A stretch of 64,000 bases of DNA, from assembly GCA_011523945.1 (NCBI GenBank), contig WTFU01000048.1:1-64000 (forward strand), in the 5' to 3' direction. Position 1 is the first letter of the stretch. Each line of letters starts with the position of its first letter. This stretch comes from Mariniblastus sp. (GTDB lineage: Bacteria > Planctomycetota > Planctomycetia > Pirellulales > Pirellulaceae). This document shows, piece after piece, positions 47,201 through 56,981 of this stretch. The translations under genes and the position numbers were made by a program. The notes beneath the pieces are model-generated. The model ran no database searches and was not told the origin of the DNA. It saw only the letters and a list, made by a program, of their open reading frames with translations.

Positions 47201-48334
47201 ATGGACGCCCCTTTGAATCGAAATCTAAAAAACTTCTCACGAATCGTCATCAAAATTGGCTCCGCGCTGCTGGTAGATTCAGACAATAATTTGCGAGAAA
47301 CCTGGCTAAACTCACTCGTCGATGACGTGGCGAGCCTTGTCCATTCTGGCAAGGAGGTTCTCATTGTTTCGTCGGGAGCCATCGCGCTCGGACGAAACCA
47401 ATTAAGCTCCCTCCAAAAACCCGAGCAACTAAAACTTGAAGAAAGCCAGGCCGCCGCCGCTATTGGACAAATCGAACTAAGCCGCGCCTACAACGAATCA
47501 CTCAACCAACATCAACTATCTTGCGGACAGATCTTACTTACTCTTGGAGATACCGAGACGCGACGGCGCTACCTTAATGCGAGAGCGACAATTAACACAT
47601 TACTGCAATCAAGAGTCATTCCGATCATCAACGAAAATGACTCAGTCGCGACTGCTGAAATTCGCTACGGAGATAATGACCGACTCGCCGCTAGAGTTGC
47701 TTCAATGGTCAACGCAGATTTGCTGATCCTGCTATCTGATATCGATGGACTTTACTCGGAACCACCCACTTCCAACCCCAACGCAACGTTCTTGGACGAA
47801 GTCACCACCATTACTTCCGAAATTGAGAATATGGCAGGGGATTCAACCAATCATAATTCCAGAGGAGGGATGAAAACAAAAATTGAAGCGGCAAAAATTG
47901 CGACGTCGTCGGGCACCACTATGCTCATCGGTTCTGGCAAGCCTCACAACCCAATCAATGCTATCGCCGAGGGGGCACGAGCGACATGGTTCGCCCCCGC
48001 CAACAACCCTATCAACGATCGAAAAAAATGGATCGCGGGTGGCCTCGATGCACTAGGTTTGATTGTAGTGGATTCCGGAGCAATTGACGCGTTGCGATCT
48101 GGAAAGAGCCTTTTACCCGCAGGAGTAACCCAAGTCACTGGAAATTTCTCACGTGGAGACACAGTCGAAATTGCCGACGTTGAGGGTACTCAAATAGGCC
48201 GCGGACTGATCGAATATGATTCAAAAGAAGCACGCGAAATAACGGGGCTTCAAAGCATTGAAATTCGAGAACTACTTCGCCAGCCCATTCGCTCGACGAT
48301 GATTCACCGTGACAACCTAGTGTTAAATCCCTAA
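47201..48334 (+). CDS. proB: Glutamate 5-kinase
   Basis: A 377-residue enzyme for the first step of proline synthesis, phosphorylating glutamate with ATP. It opens with [14 protein letters not shown] (amino acid kinase phosphate loop), then [12 protein letters not shown] and [25 protein letters not shown], and has [15 protein letters not shown]. The C-terminal 80 residues are a PUA domain ([22 protein letters not shown]). The length is normal for the PUA-containing form. The ATG at 47201 lacks a clear ribosome site. proA follows 190 bases later. Confidence 0.96.
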   Translation: MDAPLNRNLKNFSRIVIKIGSALLVDSDNNLRETWLNSLVDDVASLVHSGKEVLIVSSGAIALGRNQLSSLQKPEQLKLEESQAAAAIGQIELSRAYNESLNQHQLSCGQILLTLGDTETRRRYLNARATINTLLQSRVIPIINENDSVATAEIRYGDNDRLAARVASMVNADLLILLSDIDGLYSEPPTSNPNATFLDEVTTITSEIENMAGDSTNHNSRGGMKTKIEAAKIATSSGTTMLIGSGKPHNPINAIAEGARATWFAPANNPINDRKKWIAGGLDALGLIVVDSGAIDALRSGKSLLPAGVTQVTGNFSRGDTVEIADVEGTQIGRGLIEYDSKEAREITGLQSIEIRELLRQPIRSTMIHRDNLVLNP

Positions 48335-48527
48335 ATTCATCAAGCGGCGAAGATTATATGACGTCAACTGGCACCTCCTAGATCCTTCGGAACACTTCTT
48401 TTCACGCCCGTTCCATTCGCAAACTCATCACCACTGGATTACTGCACAAGTCTAAATAACTTAAGATGATGGTCGGAAAATTTTTCATTAATCGCGTTAT
48501 CATTTACCCCTTAGATAGTAGATCGCT

Positions 48528-49790
48528 ATGAACATTGTTCAAACGATGGAAGAATTGGGTCAGCGTGCCCGAGCCTCGGCAAGGATTCTGGCCACAACTG
48601 ACGACCTCGCCAAATCAAAGGCCATCCGGTCTGCAGCTACAATAATTCTAAAACAATCTAAGCAAATTTTGATTGCGAATCGACGCGACCAAGATGCGGC
48701 GGAAGAAGCTGATCTGCCGTCTGCGATGCTGGATCGACTAAAACTAAATGAAACGAGGATCGAGAGCATTGCAACAGGTTTGAACGCGATCGCCGATCTT
48801 CCCAATCCTGTTGGTGAAGTGATTTCTACGACGGAACGTCCCAATGGCCTCCGCATTGAACGCGTACGTACACCGCTCGGTGTCATCGGAGTCATCTACG
48901 AAAGCCGACCCAACGTTACTGCTGACGCGGGGGCACTCTGTTTAAAATCCGGAAATGCCGTTATTCTTCGAGGCGGTAGTGACTCCCACTATTCCTCTCA
49001 AGCAATCCACCAATGCCTTATAGAAGGTCTTCGCTCGGCGAATCTCCCCGTCGCCTCCATTCAATTGGTTCCCACCACTGATCGGGCTGCAGTCGGTGAG
49101 ATGTTAAAAGGTCTGAATAGCAACCTCGACGTTCTCGTTCCTCGCGGAGGTAAAAGCTTGGTCTCTCGAGTCCAAAATGAATCCCGCATACCTGTTTTCG
49201 CTCACCTCGATGGTATTTGCCACGTCTACGTCGACCGCGAAGCCACTCTGGAAATGGCTCTTGAGATTGTTTTGAATTCAAAAATGCGACGGCCTGGTAT
49301 TTGTGGAGCGGCGGAAACACTTCTGATCGACAAGTCTTGGCCTGACCAACATGTACGGGAGTTAGTCACAAGTCTCCAGCAGGCCGGGTGTGAAGTACGA
49401 GCAGACGCATTGATACGCAAAAACGTCGACGGTTGCCTGGCTGCCGACGAGTCCGATTGGAAAACCGAATACCTTGACGCAATCATCTCGATCAAACTCG
49501 TCAATGGTCTAGACGAGGCAATTGAACATATCAACCAATACAGTTCCCACCATACCGAATCGATCGTTACCGCAAACGATGAAAACGCTGCCCGATTTTT
49601 AAAAGAAATTGATTCAGCAATCCTTTTGCATAATGCTTCAACTCAATTTGCCGATGGTGGGGAATTTGGGATGGGGGCCGAAATCGGAATTGCAACCGGA
49701 AAGATGCATGCCCGCGGCCCAGTAGGTGTTGAACAACTGACTTGTTTTAACTACCGCGTGCATGGCTCCGGGCAGATACGCCCCAGTTAA
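48528..49790 (+). CDS. proA: Gamma-glutamyl phosphate reductase
   Basis: A 420-residue NADPH-dependent enzyme for the second step of proline synthesis, of the aldehyde dehydrogenase fold. Visible are [43 protein letters not shown], and the catalytic cysteine region [17 protein letters not shown], then [11 protein letters not shown] and [27 protein letters not shown]. The length is normal. It follows proB in the same direction. Its stop overlaps the convergent fdhD stop by four bases. Confidence 0.97.
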   Translation: MNIVQTMEELGQRARASARILATTDDLAKSKAIRSAATIILKQSKQILIANRRDQDAAEEADLPSAMLDRLKLNETRIESIATGLNAIADLPNPVGEVISTTERPNGLRIERVRTPLGVIGVIYESRPNVTADAGALCLKSGNAVILRGGSDSHYSSQAIHQCLIEGLRSANLPVASIQLVPTTDRAAVGEMLKGLNSNLDVLVPRGGKSLVSRVQNESRIPVFAHLDGICHVYVDREATLEMALEIVLNSKMRRPGICGAAETLLIDKSWPDQHVRELVTSLQQAGCEVRADALIRKNVDGCLAADESDWKTEYLDAIISIKLVNGLDEAIEHINQYSSHHTESIVTANDENAARFLKEIDSAILLHNASTQFADGGEFGMGAEIGIATGKMHARGPVGVEQLTCFNYRVHGSGQIRPS

Positions 49791-50650
49791 AAATCTGAAC
49801 CTAATTGATCTTCACCGGAGTATATATTGAATCGCTCTGCTGAAGTAAAGCCGATCAAGATCATATTGAATTCTCTAGCGAGTTCGACAGCCAAACTGGA
49901 CGGGGCGCCTACGGCCACCAGCATTGGAATTCTCGCGACAATCGCCTTTTGCATCAATTCGAAACTGGCTCTCCCGCTGACAACCAAGAGATGTCCGCTT
50001 AAACACAGCTCTCCCGTTTGGTCGGATTTCGCCAGAATCTGTGCCCCGATTAATTTATCCACTGCGTTATGCCGCCCCACATCTTCCCGAGCAGCCACAA
50101 ACTTTCCCTTAAGATCAAATAGCCCGGATGCGTGTAAACCACCCGTCACGTCAAACACTCCCTGATGTATACGTAACTTATCAGGCAGCTTAAAAATCAA
50201 ATCTCGTTCGATCGTTACAGATTCAGTAATGGGTTTAACATCTTGGTTTCTCAAGGTCTCCAAACTCGCCTTCCCACAGACGCCGCAACTGGAGGTTGCA
50301 TAAAAATGTCGCTGAAATTTCGCCGGATCGAATTCCGCAGATTCACTCAATTCCACAAAAATCGAATTGCCGACGTCGCCCCCCTCCGGGATTGCACCAT
50401 CGGATTCAAATCCAACCAAATCACTAGGCGATTTAATAATGCCCTCGGATAATAGAAAACCGGCAGCCAATTCTGAATCGTTTCCAGGTGTTCTCATCGT
50501 AATGGAAACATTTTTACTACGTCTCTCTCCGGCGGAGCCAAAGACGACACGTATTTCCAACGGCTCTTCCGTCGCAATTTTGTCACTGAATCGCACAACC
50601 TGGCCACGTTGAAATTTCGAGATCTCGAATTCTTTATTCTGCAATGCCAT
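49787..50650 (-). CDS. fdhD: Formate dehydrogenase accessory sulfurtransferase FdhD
   Basis: A 287-residue maturation protein that moves sulfur from the IscS desulfurase to the molybdenum cofactor, making the sulfido ligand needed by formate dehydrogenase. The key motif is [16 protein letters not shown], with the reactive CxxC pair. [28 protein letters not shown] and [12 protein letters not shown] complete the family pattern. Finding it two genes from fdhBA supports a functional formate dehydrogenase and argues against fdhA being a pseudogene. The ATG at 50650 is on the minus strand. Confidence 0.95.
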   Translation of the reverse strand: MALQNKEFEISKFQRGQVVRFSDKIATEEPLEIRVVFGSAGERRSKNVSITMRTPGNDSELAAGFLLSEGIIKSPSDLVGFESDGAIPEGGDVGNSIFVELSESAEFDPAKFQRHFYATSSCGVCGKASLETLRNQDVKPITESVTIERDLIFKLPDKLRIHQGVFDVTGGLHASGLFDLKGKFVAAREDVGRHNAVDKLIGAQILAKSDQTGELCLSGHLLVVSGRASFELMQKAIVARIPMLVAVGAPSSLAVELAREFNMILIGFTSAERFNIYSGEDQLGSDF

Positions 50651-50723
50651 CAGCTTTTCACTTAATCATTGTTTTGCAAGAGTAACACCGCAACGCTCAA
50701 ATCCAACACTAAATATGCCAAGA

Positions 50724-52910
50724 CTATTGGTTCGCCTCATTATTATCTCCAAAATCGACTTCTACGGACGTTTCACTGGATTTCAGCGAGTCTTTCAAAT
50801 CCGCATTCATTTTTTCAAGATCGACTCCGACTGACCAATTTAACAATGCCGCCACACTCGAATAGTCATCACTCCAATGGACAGGTGAAATACCCTCCGC
50901 CCAATCCCGCTTTAGCGATTGCACCTTCTCCGAATTTGTAAAATCGCTACTTTTTGTCATCAATACCCAACGGGTATTCAGACGTCCGTCGGGCGATTGG
51001 TAATCAACCAAAATGGGTGTTAGGCCGTTTCTACGAGATTGGTCAAGGATAACCGGTCGTAAATCAATAAATCGATTCGTAATATGCGCGACCAAGACTC
51101 CGCCGGGTTTGAGTCGATTTAAATAGAGCTCGAAACATTCAGTTGTCAGTAAGTGAATTGGAATGGAATCACTTGAAAATGCATCAATAAAAATTAGATC
51201 GTATGGTTCACTATCACCCGAATCCATCTCCTTCTGCAATTGAAGGCGCCCATCACCAAGTTTAACCCGCGAATCTCCTGCCGAATTTTTTAGGAAACTA
51301 AAATGGTCTTCCGCAATATCAACTACCATTGGGTTAATTTCAAAAAAGACCATTTGATCACCCGGTTCCAGCCAAGTTGTCATCGCGCCTGCCCCTAGCC
51401 CCAGCACCGCAACGTTGAGACTTTCATCGGAAATTTCACGACTGGCCTCAAACGCGACACCTACGCCGCTTTCAGGAACATAATAGCTAATATGATCCAA
51501 TTCTTTTCCGGTCCCGACCTTCTGCCCGCCGTGTTCGACGCGTCCGTTAATGAACTGACGGTAACCATCTTTTTCTACAACAGAAACGAGACCATACTCA
51601 TTTCGACCTCGGAAAACTAACCCTTCCTGATAACTTGGATCCAGGAAATACACAGCGCTCGATAGGACGACAGCAAGCACAACAAAAACTGCCATTGCTG
51701 AGCCGTATTTTAAAAGTTTAATACTTGGAGAATTGGTCTCGGCTCCGGTTCCTGTCGGCAAGATGAGAACACAGAGAACGACGAGTAAACTTACGATTAG
51801 GCCGACGTGAAATTCTAAAAACCCTGAAAAAATCTGCGGTGCCAGAATACAGACGAAAACGCCTCCAGCAGCCCCACCAAAAGCAACCACAAGATAAAAA
51901 CTCGTTAAGTAATCGGGCGCCGGTTTGGAACGTTCGAGCTCGCCGTGACAGACCATACTTGCAGAGAAACAAACGGTAGATAACGCAATGATTTGAAACG
52001 CTAGACCAGTGAATAGCCCGAGATGCACCAGGCCAATAGCGACAACCGACCCAACAACAACCAGCGGCATAAAAACTAAACGCCGATAGATTGCCGGCCG
52101 GTCAAAACAGATAATAAACGACAACAGATAGAGACTTAGCGGCAATATCCACAGAAAGGGGATGGAGGCCACTTCTTGACACAATAAATTGGTGGTTGCT
52201 AACAACATGATCGAAGCGGTGCCTGCGAGAATGAACCAGACCAATGTCAGGATCAAACATGGCCGAGTGAGTTTAAACGACTTTCCGTCCTCATCGGCCA
52301 GTTTGGAAAAATCAGCACCAGGCCAAGTTTTCAAATGGACGGTCTGCCATCCGCTCCAACAACAAATGATCGAGAAACAATAAAAACCGATCGTCCAGAA
52401 TAGCGCCTGGCTGTCCATCGGCAAATATCTCTCCACGAGAAACGGATAGGTTACTAATGCCAAAATCGACCCTAAATTCGAAAGGGCATAAAGCCGATAG
52501 GGGGATTGCCCCTGATGCGAACACGCTTGCCACGCTTGAATTAACGGTCCCGTACTAGAGAGAACAAAGAATGACAGACCAATCGTGCATCCGAGAACCC
52601 GAATAATTTCAAGTGTTAGATTTCCGTCGCCGGTGGGTCGCAAACTGTCCGGTGGTATCACAGATACAGTTCCCGAAGCGATCAACAACAGCCCAAGATG
52701 CAACAACCAATTAATACGCGGAGAAACGAAGCGCCGCATTAAATGGGCGTAAAGATAACCAAGCAACAAGAGTGTCTGGAAGAACATCATACATGTCGTC
52801 CAAACCGCTGCCGTTCCACCAAACCAAGGCAAAATAAATCGTGCGATCATTGGCTGTATCTGGAACAGCAGGAACGCACTTAGAAAAATTGTCAGACAAT
52901 ACCGGATCAT
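50724..52910 (-). CDS. Spermidine synthase-like protein with N-terminal membrane domain
   Basis: A 728-residue protein. The first 430 residues hold about 10-12 membrane helices with a transporter-like look. Residues 440-728 form a Rossmann methyltransferase-like domain of the spermidine synthase type: VAVLGLGAGAMTTW, VFFEINPMVVDIA, DARLQL-like GDGRLQLQ, and DLIFIDAFSSDSIPIHLLT. Such fused proteins are common in planctomycetes and other bacteria, and true polyamine synthesis has not been shown for most. It starts with ATG at 52910. No polyamine genes are nearby. Confidence 0.85.
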   Translation of the reverse strand: MIRYCLTIFLSAFLLFQIQPMIARFILPWFGGTAAVWTTCMMFFQTLLLLGYLYAHLMRRFVSPRINWLLHLGLLLIASGTVSVIPPDSLRPTGDGNLTLEIIRVLGCTIGLSFFVLSSTGPLIQAWQACSHQGQSPYRLYALSNLGSILALVTYPFLVERYLPMDSQALFWTIGFYCFSIICCWSGWQTVHLKTWPGADFSKLADEDGKSFKLTRPCLILTLVWFILAGTASIMLLATTNLLCQEVASIPFLWILPLSLYLLSFIICFDRPAIYRRLVFMPLVVVGSVVAIGLVHLGLFTGLAFQIIALSTVCFSASMVCHGELERSKPAPDYLTSFYLVVAFGGAAGGVFVCILAPQIFSGFLEFHVGLIVSLLVVLCVLILPTGTGAETNSPSIKLLKYGSAMAVFVVLAVVLSSAVYFLDPSYQEGLVFRGRNEYGLVSVVEKDGYRQFINGRVEHGGQKVGTGKELDHISYYVPESGVGVAFEASREISDESLNVAVLGLGAGAMTTWLEPGDQMVFFEINPMVVDIAEDHFSFLKNSAGDSRVKLGDGRLQLQKEMDSGDSEPYDLIFIDAFSSDSIPIHLLTTECFELYLNRLKPGGVLVAHITNRFIDLRPVILDQSRRNGLTPILVDYQSPDGRLNTRWVLMTKSSDFTNSEKVQSLKRDWAEGISPVHWSDDYSSVAALLNWSVGVDLEKMNADLKDSLKSSETSVEVDFGDNNEANQ

Positions 52911-52964
52911 GGTTTTATCGTAAAGCTCTCAGCCATCCACCAAAAGATGCCTCGAAAACGATTT

Positions 52965-52997
52965 ATCAGAAATACTGAAAGAATCAGATACTGAAAA
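52965..52997. repeat. Short direct repeat upstream of the membrane protein gene
   Basis: ATCAGAAATACTGAAA (52965-52980) is nearly repeated as ATCAGATACTGAAA (52984-52997), one period of 19 bases, 55 to 87 bases before the ATG of the spermidine-synthase-like gene. It could be a tandem operator, but chance cannot be excluded. Confidence 0.3.
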
Positions 52998-53191
52998 ACC
53001 CATCGCAACCAGCAATTTCGATCGGCACGATAAAAATTGACTCCAATACAACAGCCGAACCGTTTGTGAACCTTATCACTTGTCTTAAAAAATGGTTTAT
53101 TCCCCGGTCATCCCCGCCGTTTTTTAGTCCCCCAACCAACGCCAGTCAGCGACACTCCGAAATCGCGACTGACGAAGGGGTTGAATCAAAA

Positions 53192-54310
53192 CTAATCAAC
53201 AAGTACCGGTGAGGTAAAAGCATTCTTAATTAGATTTTCAACTTCGCTTAGATCCGGATGGGGCCTTAAATCCCCGTCATATAGATAAGATTTTCGAACA
53301 GTGATTGATGAGGTTTTACTTCCATTCCACGACGAATTAACAACCTGCACGACGCCCCAGCCAACGATGTCAAAAGTTAAGTTCCCGCCCGAACCTTCCA
53401 GGTGATCAAATAACGGAACTAATTTACTCTCGCCATGCGCCGCAAGCACAGCGGATTTGATTCCTGCCGAAAAACCGGGGTCACCGGAAAGCGTAATTTG
53501 GTCCTGACTATCGATGTATTCATTCGTTGATATCCTGCCGTTTTCGGCGAGGCTATCCAAGTCCTCCTGCCTCAGACCGACGTTAATTTGATCTACCAAT
53601 TCCGACGTCGAATTACTGTCAGAACCGACATTGACGGTTCCCCAGTTGCCGGGAATTTCATTTCCGGCTTCATCTTCTATCCTTCCGTTACCATAGATCG
53701 ACCAAATCGACTCGTCCGCCTGCTGATCCCAAACTGAGACCGGAATCCCGACCGGCAGAATATCGGCGCCTTCGGTCAAGAGTTTTGCCTTTTGCAAAAC
53801 TGCTGTGCTGGTAACCGAAACGTCCGTTGTCTGGTTTCCAAAGAGCTTGGCAAAGAACAGCGACACTGATGAGTTAGCTAAATCGTCTCGCCGTAAAGTC
53901 AGCACCACCGTGTCGTAAACCCCATCATTTAGAATCTCGAAATCTGTATAAACCGTGACAGGATTGAAACGACCGATCTGAATATCCTCGTCCAAAATTG
54001 AAATACCATGCCCGGCATTTAGCTCAGCAAATTCCCTCAACTTCGCGCGTACGTTACTGAGATTCTGACTCCCATCTTCACTCGGCTCCAAATCTCTCAC
54101 CGCGGCCAAAACGGCGTGATCCGCCGAACGTTGCAGATCAGCCCGAATATAAAGCAAGAATCCATAATCCACTGCCAGAGCAATAAAACCGCACATCACG
54201 GGTAGCATCATTGCAACAAAAACAACGGCATTACCGCGACGAGCTCGGCCCGAACGCGCACGTTGGCTTTGACCAGCCCGCCCAGCGACTTCTATTCCAA
54301 TTCTCGGCAT
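53192..54310 (-). CDS. TadG-like pilus assembly protein
   Basis: A 372-residue protein. A basic N-terminus is followed by RRGNAVVFVAMMLPVMCGFIALAVDYGFLLYIRADLQRSADHAVLAA, the Tad-N type membrane segment of TadG proteins. The rest is exported beta-rich sequence of unclear function. Its ATG abuts the stop of the TadE-like gene upstream (TAAATG), so these three genes form a tight unit. Tad genes build Flp-type pili; the motor and prepilin genes are not in the window. Confidence 0.82.
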   Translation of the reverse strand: MPRIGIEVAGRAGQSQRARSGRARRGNAVVFVAMMLPVMCGFIALAVDYGFLLYIRADLQRSADHAVLAAVRDLEPSEDGSQNLSNVRAKLREFAELNAGHGISILDEDIQIGRFNPVTVYTDFEILNDGVYDTVVLTLRRDDLANSSVSLFFAKLFGNQTTDVSVTSTAVLQKAKLLTEGADILPVGIPVSVWDQQADESIWSIYGNGRIEDEAGNEIPGNWGTVNVGSDSNSTSELVDQINVGLRQEDLDSLAENGRISTNEYIDSQDQITLSGDPGFSAGIKSAVLAAHGESKLVPLFDHLEGSGGNLTFDIVGWGVVQVVNSSWNGSKTSSITVRKSYLYDGDLRPHPDLSEVENLIKNAFTSPVLVD

Positions 54311-54808
54311 TTACTCTCTCCTCCCAATCGCTTCGGAGCTAACCACCTCAAACCCAAAATATTCCCAGCCTTTAAGCCAGCGAATTGCGTTAAAGTCAAA
54401 TTGCAATTGAACACAGACAGGGTCACCCGAGTCGATCGTATCAAGCAATCCAGAACTAACCGGCTCACCGTCCAAATCAGTCACGGATACCACCAAGCCG
54501 GTTTGAAAATCTTCTTCAGAGCACTGTGGAAAAAGATCGGCGAATACACGTCCAACTTCATCTTCAACCTGGCCGACAGTCAGCGTTGAATCCTTCGCTG
54601 CAAACCTTGCGCCATGTCGGGCTGCATTAGTAATCGACTGAGCAAGATTGATATATTGGGCCACGTCAGTCGCACCAAGCGACACTAGAATTAGCAAAGG
54701 AATTAACATCGCTGTTTCAACCGTCGCAGCTGCTCTTCGATTTCTCTTGAAACGTAGAGTCCTACGGCGGTGACTAAATAAATAATTTTTCATAACCTCT
54801 CCAATCAC
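54311..54808 (-). CDS. TadE-like minor pilin-like protein 2
   Basis: A 165-residue protein. After a basic N-terminus comes NRRAAATVETAMLIPLLILVSLGATDVAQYINLAQSITNAARHGARFA, the TadE-type hydrophobic helix followed by the conserved NAAR segment. The rest is a small exported domain. A GTG at 54808 overlaps the stop of the gene before it; an internal ATG at 54793 has GGAG five bases ahead and is an equally good start. It is part of the three-gene TadE/TadG unit. Confidence 0.82.
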   Translation of the reverse strand: MIGEVMKNYLFSHRRRTLRFKRNRRAAATVETAMLIPLLILVSLGATDVAQYINLAQSITNAARHGARFAAKDSTLTVGQVEDEVGRVFADLFPQCSEEDFQTGLVVSVTDLDGEPVSSGLLDTIDSGDPVCVQLQFDFNAIRWLKGWEYFGFEVVSSEAIGRRE

Positions 54809-55368
54809 TCACGACTCATAGAGGCAGAGCCGCGAATTTTTGCTCCGCAAAGGAACATCTCTGGCAACCACGTAATATCAGAGCAAGCTACCTCAATTGC
54901 CATAACGATTTTTTCACCGGACTCAGGGGTTACTGTAAAGCTTGGCTCAATATCTATCGTTACAATTTCTGAGTCGTTACTATTTGCAATCGTTGGCTTG
55001 AGAATTTCACGCACAAAAGATTCAGAGTCATCCGAAGATTGCGTCGTTACCAACGTCGCGTGCCGGCAGCCCTCGCGCGCTGCGTTCGTCAACGCCTGCT
55101 TGACCATCATCATGCGTGCAAATTCAACCGCACCAAAAATGATGAACAGAATAAAAGGCGCGACCAGAGCAAACTCAATCGTGGCAACACCACAACGACG
55201 CAATCGATGAACACTGGAGACGTGGCCGCGCTTGATAAAATTACCGGTAACACAAGACGTGTTAAAGAATTTGCAAACGCCAGAGATTGAACGTGATAAC
55301 ATTAGCCCGATTCGGAATTCCCCAACCGGACGGCGGCCAACGAGTAAGTTTTTACTTAAGCAATACAT
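54805..55368 (-). CDS. TadE-like minor pilin-like protein 1
   Basis: A 187-residue protein with RRCGVATIEFALVAPFILFIIFGAVEFARMMMVKQALTNAAREGCRHA, the TadE helix with the ATIEFAL and NAAREG motifs. The 55-residue leader before this is longer than usual. I chose ATG 55368 because AGAGGGG lies five bases ahead. It is the first gene of the unit, so a promoter should lie just upstream, though none was obvious to me in 55405-55648. Confidence 0.8.
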   Translation of the reverse strand: MYCLSKNLLVGRRPVGEFRIGLMLSRSISGVCKFFNTSCVTGNFIKRGHVSSVHRLRRCGVATIEFALVAPFILFIIFGAVEFARMMMVKQALTNAAREGCRHATLVTTQSSDDSESFVREILKPTIANSNDSEIVTIDIEPSFTVTPESGEKIVMAIEVACSDITWLPEMFLCGAKIRGSASMSRE

Positions 55369-55648
55369 AGAAGCCCCTCTGGCGGACGAGCAAATCGCAC
55401 ACAATTCCAGTTTTTATTTTCAGGTAACCTGGCGATCTCGCATCGAGAGACCCATGGCTTTGCGTCCCGACCTCACGATCGGTTTGCCTTTATCTCAAAA
55501 CTCAAACGAGCTCCAAGTAAAATTTGTTTATTTAGTTGCTTTCAATCGACGCACTGACAGTAAATTTATGAATTAAGCAAAACGTTGGAAAATAGTATTT
55601 TTTGTGATTGTCTCCGTCATCAAGACAGCGTCGCAAACGACATTCGGA

Positions 55649-56044
55649 TCAAACAACTCCCTGATGGACATCGGTCATTTCTTCTCCACAATCAGCCGAA
55701 GCATCCACGGCACTCTCAACTTGTTGACGTTCGTAAAACTGGTTAACCTTACTCCGAAATCGACTTAAAGTCTGAGCTATTCGATTTGACATCCTTAAAT
55801 TATCCAACAACACGAGCGGTAAGAATACACTCGAACCGACAATCGCTGGCATAATGAAACGCCAAGGTGAAGCCGTTCCATCATACGGTTGGAGATCGGC
55901 CTGAGCTTCCAGTGCAAGGAACCCAAGCATGGTCGCGACCAGTGTTGTTTGGCATAGGAGCCAATAAAACGAAATCCGGAGACACAACGAACCCTGAAGT
56001 TTCCAATCTACGAGCAATCGGTTCTTGCGAGTTGAATCATTCAT
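55649..56044 (-). CDS. Small two-helix membrane protein
   Basis: A 131-residue protein with two membrane helices (about 20-45 and 62-82) joined by a short loop, followed by a charged helical tail (RMSNRIAQTLSRFRSKVNQFYERQQ). The tail resembles the region after the second helix of HAMP-linked sensors, but no signalling domain follows. I chose the ATG at 56044; a GTG five codons upstream is possible. The function is not recognised. Confidence 0.6.
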   Translation of the reverse strand: MNDSTRKNRLLVDWKLQGSLCLRISFYWLLCQTTLVATMLGFLALEAQADLQPYDGTASPWRFIMPAIVGSSVFLPLVLLDNLRMSNRIAQTLSRFRSKVNQFYERQQVESAVDASADCGEEMTDVHQGVV

Positions 56045-56251
56045 TTGCCATTCTCTCACGCAGATTTCTTTTCTACCGAGAAAGCCTAGCCCAGCAAATC
56101 AATAGAAGACGGCCATTTTTTCCAAACGAGCAAAACTTGGTTTCCCTAGACAACCTGAAACCGATTTCATTCCCCAGGGCTTATACCTAAAAACTGCAAC
56201 GAATAATTGAATCAAAATCGACAATCAATAATAGGGGAAGTCTATTTTGGC

Positions 56252-56686
56252 CTAATTTAAATCATGTCTCCCAAACGCCACGCTTAAAACAACATACCCT
56301 AGAGCGCCCCCAATAAAATAAGGTGGTATGTCAGACCATGTAAATGAACTTCCCAGTAACGCAGCTCCAAAGGGCGTTGCCCGAAACTCCACCAACCATC
56401 TTGGCTGCCATAGTTGCAAAATTTCTGCGGCACATGACCAGCCAACTGCCAGGCACGTGACAATTTTGAGAAGCCGTCGTTTCGGTGATAAAGCAAAAAA
56501 GAAAGTCACAAAAAATAACGTGTAGGGGATTCCGCCACCACTTTGTCTCCACCACTCTGGCAGGTCTTTCCGAAACCATGCATACGCCACGCACAGGACT
56601 ACCGCCAAAATGCAAATTAAAATTGAAATTCGGCGATCATGCCTTAAGGTTTGCTTTTCTTTTAGCCCGTTTTGAGTAACAGTCAA
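56252..56686 (-). CDS. DUF2809 family membrane protein
   Basis: A 144-residue membrane protein with four helices. The conserved segment CAAEILQLWQPRWLVEFRATPFGAALLGSSFTWSDIPPYFIGGALGY matches the DUF2809 pattern, in which the EflQLwhP and FsWsDip motifs are typical. The function is unknown. I chose the TTG at 56686 because GGAGGG lies six bases ahead; an ATG at 56734 is open but has no ribosome site. Confidence 0.78.
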   Translation of the reverse strand: MTVTQNGLKEKQTLRHDRRISILICILAVVLCVAYAWFRKDLPEWWRQSGGGIPYTLFFVTFFFALSPKRRLLKIVTCLAVGWSCAAEILQLWQPRWLVEFRATPFGAALLGSSFTWSDIPPYFIGGALGYVVLSVAFGRHDLN

Positions 56687-56981
56687 AATAATCCCTCCAC
56701 GAATCAGGCTACGCTGATTAATGCACCAAAACATTGTTGAAGTCTAAATCGTTCAAGTGCGAACAATTTTCAATCAAGATACCAGCGAGGACTTCCTTTT
56801 AATGGTTGCCTCCACCAACTCGAATGCAGTATTTTTTTAAAACAATGACGCACTTTAAACTGTACTCATCCCAAGTGCCAACCAACGATTATTATCGCTA
56901 GATGGGAACGCCACTTTCTACTCCCCGAATCTCTTGAGGCACCGTCTTACCAACTCGATTATCAAACGTTATCATCCGAAC

